Part shown: positions 43,001-55,000 of the stretch, one piece after another | How the letters are laid out: the number at the start of each line of letters is the position of its first letter | Numbering within the stretch: the first letter of the stretch is position 1 | Assembly (NCBI RefSeq): GCF_000471905.2 | Contig: NW_006497083.1 | Span: forward strand, 3,427,013-3,491,012 | Direction: 5' to 3' | Length of the DNA stretch: 64,000 bases | DNA from: Amborella trichopoda | Taxonomy: Eukaryota; Streptophyta; Magnoliopsida; Amborellales; Amborellaceae | Position numbers and translations under genes: made by a program | Notes under the pieces: model-generated | Told to the model about the DNA's origin: nothing | The model's input: only the letters and a program-made list of their open reading frames with translations | The model's database searches: none

Positions 43001-46000
43001 TTGCTTCTGTTTAGCTTTTATGGACAGAAAACATCAACTTGCTGATCACTACTTATATGTTAAAGAATGTTTCCTTGCAGTTATTATTATTAGTATTATT
43101 ATTATTTTGAGAAAGGTTTAACTTATCTGCTATTTATTTCCATTTAGAAACTTGACTCTTCTTCGGAACACCTTTTTAAATACAATATTTTAACTCCTCT
43201 TCTCATTTTGTTGGTTTTCTCTGTCTGGTTCTTTTGCATTTGCCTTTATTCCTTTTCCTGTTCACATTCTTTTCATTGCTGCTGTTTTGGGTTTTCCCGT
43301 TATGCATCACAAATTTTGATTCAGCAGACCTTATTGGCATTCATCTCTCCCCTTTGTTTCTTTTGCCACTTTGTTTCTTGGGGATACTAACATTAACCTC
43401 ATCATCATAACTATTAATGTTACACGTTTGATATTCCAAATCATTATTCGTTGAGCTTATGCCTACATTTTCACTGGACAAGAACCAGCAGAACCAGCAG
43501 AACCAGCAGCTTGTTGGCATTCCTTAGTTGTGGATGACCATATCTCTTTCATTTATCCCAAAAGAAGAGTCATATCATTCAAGAGGCAATTAGCAATTTA
43601 GCACTATAAATGTGAATGTCATTTTTCTCTCTTTTGTTTGTAGGGCTTTGATAGAGGAGGGAAGTTAAGAGCAATTTGTGGTGGTGGTAGATATGACCAG
43701 TTACTCTCAAAACTTGGTGGTGAAGACCTTCCAGCTTGTGGCTTTGGCTTTGGAGATGCTGTGATATTTGAAGTAAGAATTAAACCTTCATAGATTTATC
43801 TCTTGTCATAAAGAAATGGAAACGGAAAACCATCCATCGTCAAGTAGCAAAAAATGATCATGTCATCCAACGTTTCAAGACAAAAGCTGTGTGTTTTCAA
43901 ATTTAACCTATGAAAGTGATGAATATTTAGAATAAACTCAAATGGCCGAAGTTCTTTGAGGCCTAGAGCATTAAATTTTTTTATGAGGCTTAGATATCTC
44001 TCTATAGGAAAGTTGAGATAACTTTGACATGAAAATGACAGTCTAATATCACTAACGGACCCCAACCTAAGGGATATAGGAAGGTAGTGGGCACAGGGTG
44101 GAAAATCAATGGTTAAAAGGTCATCAAGTAACTGTGTATTGGCTGTGATATTGGGTTTCAGTTTTCAGTCATAAAAAATGTTAGAAAACATAAATGGCTG
44201 TTATTTTCAAAATGTTGTAAATAATGACTGTTATTTTTATAATTCCTCAAAAAAAAAATTATCGTTATTTTTATAAAAACTTTCCTTTAAAAAATATCAT
44301 AATGTTTTAAAAAAATGTTCCCCATATGATCTCCTTTTTCTGAATATTCTCCCTTTTTTCTTTTCTTCTTTTTTATCTGTTTGAACTTTTTGCCCTTTGT
44401 ACTCCAGTTTCTGTTTTTTGGTTAAACATATAACTTCCCAATATAATGGCTTTTACTTAACAATATGGAGACGGGCAAGTCTTGTTTTTATCTGTTTATG
44501 TCCATTTTTTGAACCTTGGTCTTGGCAGAGATGATCTTGAATGTTTAGTGACATATCTATGCAAGCATCGGGGTAATTCCTATCTATGCTCACTAGCCCC
44601 ATGGTCGACTTTCAGAGTTCATCCTTGTACTTGATATTCACCTTAATGATGCATACTTCACCTGGTCGAACCATTAAATCAACCCCTCTTTCCTGACTCG
44701 CCCGGTTCCTTACTTCTATCGAATAGGATGATTTCCTGAAACCCATTCCTTCGCTCTACTAAAGCCCATACCGACGACAAGCTCTCCTCCTAAATGCTTT
44801 CCCAAGTGCCATGGCAAGAGGCCCTTTAGATTTGAAGTCTGTCGTTCGAAGAACCTGAACTCCATTAACTGGGAGCACAATGGTGGAACTCTTTCTTAGT
44901 CCAAGGCTGAGCTGGTTTCATATTCCAAAAGAAATTTCATCCACTAAAGCGCTTCCGCAAACAGTGGGTCAAACATCTTCCAGGCAACTTCGAAACCATC
45001 AGAAACATGATCCTGCGAAGGATTGAAGAGTTCGACTCTAATGTAGATCCAAATCTAAGGTGGACTGCGAATCAAGGTTTCCACAAATGCTAGTTGGCTG
45101 GCCTGGTGCCTAGTGCCCAGTACCTAGCGCCTAATGCCCAGCTCCTAGGTGGGCGCCCTGTTTTACTTTTAGAGTGAAAAATGCGCCTTTGGCACCACAT
45201 ACCCTCTATTCTCTGTTCTCATTTACTATGGGCTGTTGCACAAAAATAAAATGGAATTCCTATGATTATGAAAACATCAACCAATTTTTTGAGTTATCAG
45301 GATAAATAAAACATCATATTGCATCTCTTAAGCCAGGTTCAGAAATTGGCAATAGGGGAACAACTTGAAGTGGTTGTTTGTGTTTCACAGGGTATGAATT
45401 GGCATTAGGCAAAAAAATAAGAAAGTAAGAAAAATAAAAGAAAAAGGAGAAGTTTGAGAAAATGTCTGAAAAAATAGAAAAATATGCAACAAGCAAAATC
45501 TTCTGAAAGGATGTTTTTTTGGCTTTATTGAAAAATGATAATTTTTTCACAATAATGACCTGTGAAAAATAATAGTTTCTTCAAGAAAGGGCACATGTCC
45601 TGGGCGCTGCCTAGGGGAGCACCCAGGTACTGGCCCAATGAGGGCCGCCCACGCTTGGGCATGTGCCTTGGGGTCCCCTTGGCGCCTAGGCACTGGGCAG
45701 ACCGTTTTTGACACAATGCTATGAATTAGCTCTGAAGAAGGATAATGATATTTTGGTACCAAAGTTCTAGAAAAAAAGGGATGAAATTTGGAGACCGTAA
45801 CATTGAATTCTTTCACGATTGTCAACTTTAGGCACAAGATCTCCATTTTCCATATTTGGGTGGGCCACATTTTTCAATAAACCTCTAGAAGTGGAGGTAG
45901 CCATAGTCTTCTTCAAAAATCTTTTTGCTGCCCATAGAGCCCCGAAACCTTTTATGGATGCCCTATCTTTTGAAGTTGCCCTCGGATAAGGCTGCCTGGG

Positions 46001-49000
46001 TGGAATGCCCTTTCTTATAGCAGGAAATAGTGAAATACTTATAGCAGCCAAAGAAACTTGGCAGATATAAAGTCCCGGATCCTGATGGGTTCTAGTAGCC
46101 TTCTATGAATTTTTTAACTCTTGCACCCTTTTATCTTAGCCTTATTCCTAGAATTCCATGAGAGGATAGGATCCATAAGACCATGAATGCCACCTTCTTT
46201 TCGTTAATTCCCAAGTTAGAGGGGGCTGAAGATATTAAAGAATTTAGACCAATTAGCCTCCTTAATAGCTCCTATAAAGTCATAGCCAAAGTCCTAGTCT
46301 CTGGTCTCAATGCAGTTCTGAACTAGGTCATCTCCTCGATCCAAGGTGCTATCGTGAAGGAGGACTGAGAGAATCAAATATTTTCACTTATCGACTGTGG
46401 TCAGAAGGAGGACTGATATAATTATCTCCTTGAAAGATCATAATAGGAATCTCTTGTCTACTGAGGCTGATATTGAAAATCATATGATTGGCTACTTCAA
46501 AGACTTGTTGGCTCAGGAGAGCAATATCGACCTTCACATGGTTGATCAGGTCTTGCTGCCATTTCATCTCAATTCTTCTCAGAAGGACAAACTAGTGGAC
46601 GCAGTAACTATGGAGGAGATTAAAGCATGCATTTGGGATATGAAAAATGAAAGTTCTCCAGGACCAGATGACTTTTCAATGGAATTCTACAAGTTTGGAT
46701 GGGAAGTCATTAAAAAGGATCTTTTTCTGACCCTTAAAGATTTTTTCACTAGGGGTAAGCTACTCAAGCAAATCAATTCCACCTTTATTTGTCTGATTCC
46801 TAAAGTGGATGCACCTAGGGTGATGAAAGATTTTCGACCTATAGGGTTGCATAATGTCTTATACAAAATCATCGGCAAAATAATTTCTAATCGCCTACGA
46901 GTTGTTCTTGTTGATTTTATCGACCCTAGACAGGCTGCATTTTTGAAAGGTAGGCTTATTACTGACAATATTCTCATGGCAAACGAACTCATGTCTATTT
47001 GCCATAGGAACTCAATTCGGCCTAAAATGTGTCTGCAAATCGATTTGAGCAGTGCATATGACAGAGTGTTCTGGGATTTTATAGTGGGTAGGATGCATGC
47101 TTTGGGTTTTCCTGAGTTATTTGTTTCTTGGGTTCACTTGTGTATTTCCACTACTTCTTTCTCTGTTCTGAGGAATGATTCACCTAAAGGTTTTTCTAAA
47201 GGTTAGAGAGGTTTGAGGCAAGGGGATCCTCTATCTCCTTATCCTTTTTTGGTGGTCATGGATTTTCTTAGTAGATAGCTTGATTGTGCTATGTTGCAAG
47301 GCATGGTTCCTTGGGCGTTTCCTTCAGGGTGTGACTATGGGGTCTCTCATCTTTTTTATGCTGATGATGTGCTAATTTTCTGTGAGGCATCCATCTCTTC
47401 TGTCACAGCTATGCGTAAACTTATATATAAGTTTGAGAGGAGTACTGGTCACATTCTTAACTCATCTAAAAGCAAGGTCTTTTCTTTGGCGCACCACAGG
47501 CAGGACGGAGGAGAATTCTAAGGGAGTGAAAATTTGCTGAAGGGTTTCTTCCTGCGCGCTATTTGGGCTTAGCATTATTTCGTGGACATCTAAGGCACAG
47601 TTATTGTCATAGTCTGGTGGGTAAGGTGTTCGGTAAGATTGGGTCTTGGCAGCCTTTGTGCCTCTCATATGCCGGTCGACTTCAGTTGCTTAAGTCTGTA
47701 CTGGGGGCTCCATCGGTTTTTTGGTTGTTATCCTTCATTCTCTCGAAGAAAACATGTAATATGATAGAGAGATTGTAGAGAACTTCTTATGGGCCGGTGA
47801 AGCAGAAAAAAAAGGTGTCCACCTTATAAAATGGAAAACAGTGTGCCTCCCTATGATTGAAGGAGGTCTTGGGGTAAGGGATATGTTGGATTTCAATATC
47901 GCAGGAGTGATGAAGTTAGCATGGAGGATTTTGGAAAATCCCTCCTCGTTGTTGGCACGATTCTTCAAACATCGATAGTTTAGAAATTCCTCTATTTGGG
48001 AGGCTGAAGGCAGAAGAAGATGTTCTCATGCATGGAAGGGGATTTTACTTGGATTATTTCATTTGAGAGGCAATGTTCAGTGGAATATTGGTAATGGTCA
48101 GATGGTGGATTTCATGAAGGACCATGGTTAGCAGGTCAATCACTTTCAGATTTCCACGATGATAACATTCAGGAATATTTGGGGACTGCTGCAGGGAGGA
48201 GGGTTTCAGACTTATCAGAGGAGTACCTCAAGCTTGGGTTCTGCCACATCCCACATCGGTTTTTTTGAGGAATATATGAAGAGAGGTTGAGACTTATACT
48301 CTCCCTATGCAGCCCATGAAGGATTCACTAGTCTGGATTCATTCTGCTAATAGATCATTCTCTATTAAAAGGGCATGGGATTTTATTAGGCATCAAGGTT
48401 CATCACATCCTATTTTCCGTGCACTTTGGTCCTCCAAATGCCACCCAAGGACGAAATGGTTCTCATGGCTGGCTTTGCATAACCGATTGCCCACTTCATT
48501 CTTATTACAGCAGCGAGGCATGCAACTGGACTCTTTATGTCCCTTTTGTAGTAACCATGATGACAATCTTTTCATCTGTTATTCCAATGTGCCTTTGCGC
48601 ATGGTGTATGGAGATCACTCGCTTGGAGATGTGGAAAAAGGTTTGTCCTCGGTACCTCTATCCCTGATTTACTTAGGTGGTGGTTCCTTTTCAGGTTTAA
48701 ATCACATGGACTTCGCAATATTTGGTCTTCCCTTTTTTTTACTTCTATTTGGCCTCTTTGGGAAGAGCGCAATAGAAGAACTTTTGAGTCAAGACCCACC
48801 AGGAGAGAGCTTATTGTGAAAAGGATTACCCTACATGTTCAGGCAATAGCAGAAGTTAAGAAGTGGTCTTTCCGTTTATTAGAAAAGGCCATCATTGGTA
48901 ACCTTCGGATAACTTGGCAGCAGCATAGGGCTGAGTCCTTTGCTTCGGTAGCGCGTGGTCTTTTCCTGAGACTCATAATTACAAACTTAATAGATGGTGC

Positions 49001-52000
49001 TTCCTTGAGAAATCCAGGTTTAGCAGGTGGTGGTGGAGTTATCAGGAACAGTGTGGGCGGTTTTATTGCTGCTTTCGCAAAGCATTTTGGTTTTGCTTTT
49101 AATAATCATGCATATTTCATGGCATTTGAGTAAGGAGTTCAATTGGTTATTCAAAGTAATTGCTTTCCAATTCAGATTGAAAGTGACTCGGCCTTGCTTG
49201 TGAATGTTCATTCAGAATCGATGCAATGCTCCATGGAGGCTAAAGACGATTGTAGACAATCGTTGCACTATACTGTCTGCTTATCGATGGTTTATTACGC
49301 ATGTCTTTTGTGAGGCTAACATGGTTGCTGACGCCTTAGCTAAGAGGGCAGCTGCTGGCCCCGGTGCTACTGTGTGGCGCCATAGACCACCAGATTTTCT
49401 TTCCTCTCTTTTATTACGTGATCTAGCACAATTTCCCTACCATAGGGTTGTATCTTAATTGTTTTTCTTTGCTCTTTTATTAATGAAAAAACGGGTAGGG
49501 GGCCTTCTCCCCCACTGACTTACCTAAAAAAAAGGTGCTGTCGTGAAGCATGAGCAAATCCTTTAGGAAGCCTTCGTAGCCCATAACTATATCCACTCCA
49601 TACATTGTACCAAAACCTCTGATACAGTTCTGAAACTCGATTTTAGAAGGGCCTATGGCCGGCGTAGTTTTGAAACGATGTCAGAAAGGCCTATGATCAT
49701 GTGTACTGGAATTTACTGGATGAGGTTTTCTCGAGGATGGGGTTTGGCCACAAATGGTGGCTATGGATTAGAGGGTGCATTTCTAGTTCACATTTCTCTA
49801 TTCTTATCAATGGCACACCAAAAGGTTTCTTCTCATCCTCGAGGGCTGACCAATAAGGAGATCCCTTGTCCCCTTTCCTCTTCGCCATTGTTGTAGAAGT
49901 ATTTAGCATATCCATTGATAGACTATACCAGCAAGGCCTTCTAGAGAGCTTTAGTGTGGGAGCTCAAGTCCAGTTATTTCACACTTGTAGTACGTTGGTG
50001 ATACACTCGTCTTTTGTTGGACTACCGAGAAACAAGTGGACACTTTATGTCTATTTCTATGGTGTTTCAAGCTCACTTTGGGACTCAAGGTTAACCTGGC
50101 CAAATCAAAACTTATGGGAGTTGCTTCCAACACAAATCTAAGCTTGCTTTGGTAGGTAAGCTGGGATGCAGAGTCGAGCTAGTCCCCACCAATTGCCTTG
50201 GTCTGCTCTTGTTCATTGGCAAACCCAAGAAACCATCATGGAACATTATAATTGAGAGGTACCACCGCAAACTTGCTGGTTGGAAAGGCAGATCTTTCTC
50301 TAGTGGGCCGGGTGATTCTTATCATGGCCACCCTCTCAAGCCTACCAATCTATCAAATGTCTCTTTTCCATATGCCGGCCTCTATACTATCCATTAGAAA
50401 AACTCATGAATTCCCATGGTCAGGAATTGGGGGCTGCCAAAAATTTCACCTCGTTGCTTGGAGCACTGTGTCACCCAAAATTGAAGGGTGTTCTTGGCAT
50501 TCACAATCTGGGAAATTACAACATAGGGCATTGTTGGGAAATGGTGATGGTATCTAGCCACTCAAGAAAACCATTTGAGGCAGTTGACAGTGAGACACAA
50601 GTACCATATTGATTCATTCCTAAGGCTGCCCATGGCAAACTTGACCTCCAAGCCTCTGCGTATTTGGCGCTCAATCTTGGTAAGCCTCAACCCCGTCAAA
50701 ACCAACATGCATTTCAGACCAAGAAGGGGCAATAGGGTCAAGTTTTGGTCTGACATGTGGATCGGGAACACCCCGCTATAGACAAGATTCCATGTACTGT
50801 TCCTGCTCTCCACTAATAGAGAATTTTATTATAGCCTAGCAATTTTATTTCATGGTGGGTCAAGAGTGTGGTGCCTAAATTTTAGAAGGGCTTTGCTAGA
50901 CCATGAAATCTCAGTTTGCATCCCTCTCAGCACTCATCAGCTGTATTTATCTTCAAGGTACATGGGCCGACAAAATCATTTGGTCTCCTTCATACTCCGT
51001 GGCGTTCAAGGTCTCCTCTTTTTACCATGTCCTTTGTCAACCCCTTTCAACCCCTCTTCCACCATAACCTTAGCAAGAAGAGCCTGGTTGAACCCATCCC
51101 CTAAGCCAGCAGAACTGTGGTTGCCTAGGGAGCATTTGTTGAGATTGATTTTAATTTGGCCAATGAGAAAGGGAGGAGCATGGAACTTGAGGAAACCTGA
51201 CCTCCACAAGCTCGATCCAGTTGCCAAAGAAATCAGTTGTGGAAAAGTTTTTAAAATCTTTATGGTGTTCGGCCCAAGAACTTGTCAACACTTTGATCTG
51301 TGCAAGAGCCCTTGCTTTGGCACATATATCCTCGAAGATACGTGCATTTCTTGTGAAGTTCTACAACATATGAAAGGTCCAACGATCAGCCCTTAGCAAA
51401 CAGATTGGTCGTCAGGCTGTTCCTTCTCTCTGACACCTTGCGTTTGCGCGTGGGTGGGCATGTTCCGCTCACCGCTTTACCTCAATTATGCCCATTTGGT
51501 TAAACTTTGGGAAAATATCTCCATATTCCCTATTTTTAGGTTTCATTTCTTGATAAACCCAAGATTTCAAAAGATATCTTCTAATCCCCTGGCCACTTTA
51601 AACCTATTTCTTAACCTAAACAAATCTGAGAAAGACATGTTCTTTCTAAATCCAATCCTTTTTCTCTCTTCACTTATATACCCCAAACTTCTCTCTTTCT
51701 CTGTCTTCCTGTGTGTGTCTCTCTCTCTCCTCTAGTGTTTCTCCAAATACCTCTCCTCCCGATAACCTTTCACCTCTGTGAAATTCAACCCAATCGTTTC
51801 TCTCTCTTCACTTATATACCCCAAACCTCTCTCTTTCTCTCTCTTCCTGCGTCTCACTCTCTCTTCTCTTGTGTTTCCTCGATCCCCTCTCTTTCCACCT
51901 GATAACCGCTCACCTCCGTGAAATCCATGAATCCATTAATGCCACCAAATAAGAACCTGGGTGTTCCCCATCAAGCTCAATTCTCAGAGTGTCTCCTACT

Positions 52001-55000
52001 TCAATTAACATCGTTCCCTATGGTATCTAAGGAATGATGGAAAAACCGGGCGATCTAACCGCTAACCGTTCTGTTAGATCGGAACCGCCATTGGTCGGTT
52101 CCAGTTTTGGGCGGTTTTGGTGATCGACCGGTATTTTAAACAAAAAATATTCAAAAACATATATATAAATTCCCAAAAATAAGTAATTTGGTTTCTAATG
52201 CATTTTTTAATATTCTTTACATTATGGTAAAGATTAAAAATTGTTTTGGGCATTAATACTCAATTTTATATTTTTTCCTCTTTTTTTACAAAATTTTAAA
52301 AATACCCTTAGGCACAAATTGATTCATTAAAATCCATTTTTTTCATTATTTTTCAACATCATTTGAATGTGTTTTGTTTTAATCATTCTTTATATGCTTT
52401 TCATATTTTTGTATTTTTGTATTTCTTTTTTTTTTTGTTTTTTTTTTTTTCAACACTTAAATGACCACCCAAGACTTGCCCGATTAGAACGGTTGAATCG
52501 ATTGGTTTACCGGTTAAGCCGGTTAAACCACTTTCTGACCCATGTCCGGTTAACCATTCCGGTTTGATTTTGCGAACACTGGGTGGGACCATGGGGCATA
52601 TTCGGAGGCCTCGCACCAAAGCCCCAATTCGGATGCGAAGTATCATGGTTAGGGTTAGGGTTTGAGAATGGGTGCGAACTATCATGGTTAGGGTTAGGGT
52701 TAGGGTTAGGGTTAGGGTTAGGGTTTGGCAATTGGGGTGGTGTGCAAGGGGTCGCGGTCGCGAAGACATAGCGGTTTACATGTTGTTGTTGTTGCTGCCA
52801 TTGCTGTTGATCTGGTTGTTGTTGTTGTGGTTCTTGGGATGAAATACTAGGGGTAGAAGAGTTTGGTGTTTGAGCATGGTGGTGGTGGGAGTGTCGACGC
52901 CTGCGGCTTCCATTATTGCCCATTTTTAAAGAACCCAATTGGGAGATCTCGTGCACAATTCTTTGGTGTTTTTGGGGGTTATAGTCTCATTCTAGCGAGA
53001 CCTTGAGTTAGAGAGAAAGAGAAAGAGAGAGAGAGAAATTGTTAATAAAGGTGAGAAAGGAAGTGAGGACGAAAGGGAGGTATAATCAATCACTGATGGT
53101 GATGATGAGGATAATGGTGGTGGGCTCTGGTGAAGGTCCACCCGAGGCATATGGTCAACGCTTTTTCAGTTGCAGAAAACGAAGACAAAGAGAGAGTAGA
53201 GAGGACAAGGGAGAGATGTAGAGAGTAGATAGCTCAGAGAAAGAAATAAAATCTACAATTTTTATGCCTCAAGATATCTTTTAAAACCTTGGGTCTATTG
53301 TGAAATGGAACCTAAAAATAGGGGGTATGGAGATATTTTCCCTTAAACTTTCCTCTCGCCCTGGCCCCTCCTTAGCCTTTGGTTCCACCCAGCTAGCCCC
53401 TTCCCCTTCGTCCAACACCCTCCCACCTCTCCATCCCCCTCCCTCTCTTCCTTGCCTCCCCCTGTCCCCTAACCTAAACTATCTCCATACTGACTGATAA
53501 GACAGCAGAACCGAAACTTCAACTCTTTTTTGCTTTAGTCGGTCACTTCGAACCTCGACTTGATGATTTCATAGGTATTGAGAAATAGGGACAGCGTCTG
53601 TGGCAGGCACCTGATTTGGGGTGTCGAAAACTCTCTGACGGTTCTATTCTCTTTTGCTTCCCTTCTGAACTCAGTGCATTCATGCTCTTCAGTTTTCTCA
53701 ATCTCTCTCCTTTAAGGGAGCCACCCTCTCTCTTTGCCATTGGTTGCTGGAGCAGGGGCTTTCAGGAGGCAGTGGGTCTGGCTTACAACCGCCTCCATTC
53801 CGCTCCACGCTAGGAATCCTAACACTTTCAGAAGCATCGGTAACTCTTGTGGGGCGTACGTGGCCGTCCATTGGAAATCGGCGAAGTCTCTTCCCTATTG
53901 CTCCATTCTAACCCTGGTTGAGGTCCTCGAACCCCAATTCATTCCCCTTTCCTCTAGTTGGATGTGGAAGGCTCCTTCTACCGGTTCCTCTCTTGGGTAT
54001 CCGCCTTTCCACTATCTACCTGCCATGTCTCCCCTGTAGAGCACGGTAGCCCCTCTTCAATCCACCGGGATTCATGGACCACATTGTCTTGACGTCGCTT
54101 ACCGCAACCATTGTGGCCATCCAATGCCTCATCGAAAGGCCAACTCATATCATCCATCCTATGGTTCCACAACCACTCCCTATCTCTTCATCTCCCTCGA
54201 GATTATTTACTCACCCCCCCGCACCTCTTCCCACGCAATGGCGGCACATTGTTTTTTACTTTTGCATCCCCGCCGTCTTCTTGTTGTCCTTCCACTATCT
54301 TGCTTCCCCCTCATCTCTACCCTCTCCGACCCATGTGACCCTCGCCCTTCCTCCTGAACACATACCCTCACCCTACCCTTGTCAATCATACCCTCTCTCC
54401 TCGACATCTGTACCTCCCCTCTCACACACTCCCTCTCTTGTCCCTGTACTACAGCCACCTTATCCCCTCTCTCTTCCCTCTCATCCCCTACCCGCGTGAC
54501 TACCCCCTCTTCGCTATCCCACGTACCCCCCTACCCCCCCTTCCAATGCTCAAACGTTATCCCTTCCTCACATCCCTCCCCGTACCCTCTGATGACAACT
54601 GAGCCTGCGAGTGTACCTGATATGCCGTCCCTTCCAATACCTTCTCACCTGTCATCCCCTATGCACTACTTCTCCTCTGTGCTCCTTATCAGGATCTACC
54701 CCACTTCTTTCCTCCCTGTCTCTACCCCTTCTCATGCTCCCCCCTCCCCTCTACGACCTCTAGTCAACCTCTCCTTGTCAGAACTTATCCCCTCTTTGGA
54801 CCTCGGAAGGGCTGCTGCTCTCGACCTCTCTCCTCCCTCAGCTCCCTCCTCCTCGGAGTCTCCCCCCTTCCCTCGCTCTCTCACAGCCTCCAACCCGATG
54901 GATCACAGTGATGCACAATCTAACCAGACGCCTCCTCTGCTCGCGTTTCCTCCTTCGGTGCAGTTCGTCAAAGATCGGGGGCCCCATCTGTCATTCCTAA

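Larger units (their letters stand above)
44520..51066 (+). mobile_element. LINE A: L1, endonuclease to zf-RVT, interrupted twice
   Basis: Pieces in order: endonuclease C-terminal half ([13 protein letters not shown] near 44630; RPFRFEV near 44820), a linker ([12 protein letters not shown] near 45800), the RT N-terminal part ([20 protein letters not shown]) at 46230-46300, RT continuation (KLDFRRAYG near 49640; [14 protein letters not shown] at 49866), GWKGRSFS- and FWSDMWIG-type segments to 50780, and [14 protein letters not shown] near 50998. A 621-bp hAT-like element and LINE B interrupt it. Its remaining 3' parts are displaced to 51070-51405 (minus), 60566-60912 (minus) and 60913-61370 (plus); see the inversion finding. 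Confidence 0.8.
51509..53342. mobile_element. Pack-MULE (Mutator-like element carrying host gene sequence)
   Basis: 1,834 bp bounded by 72-bp terminal inverted repeats (51509-51580 and 53271-53342) that align without gaps at 63 of 72 positions and start GGGAAAATATCTCCAT, with a perfect 9-bp duplication ttaaacttt (51500-51508, 53343-53351). No transposase is present. Inside are a duplicated promoter/leader-like segment (+), a small hAT-like insertion and the 5' end of a LUL/LOG2-type E3 ligase gene (-). It sits in the presumed 5' leader of LINE C. Confidence 0.92.

Noticed and set aside
52649-52723. Interstitial telomere
   Set aside because: The repeat is TTAGGG, not the usual plant TTTAGGG, and reads as Asn-Pro codons in a recognised protein fragment.
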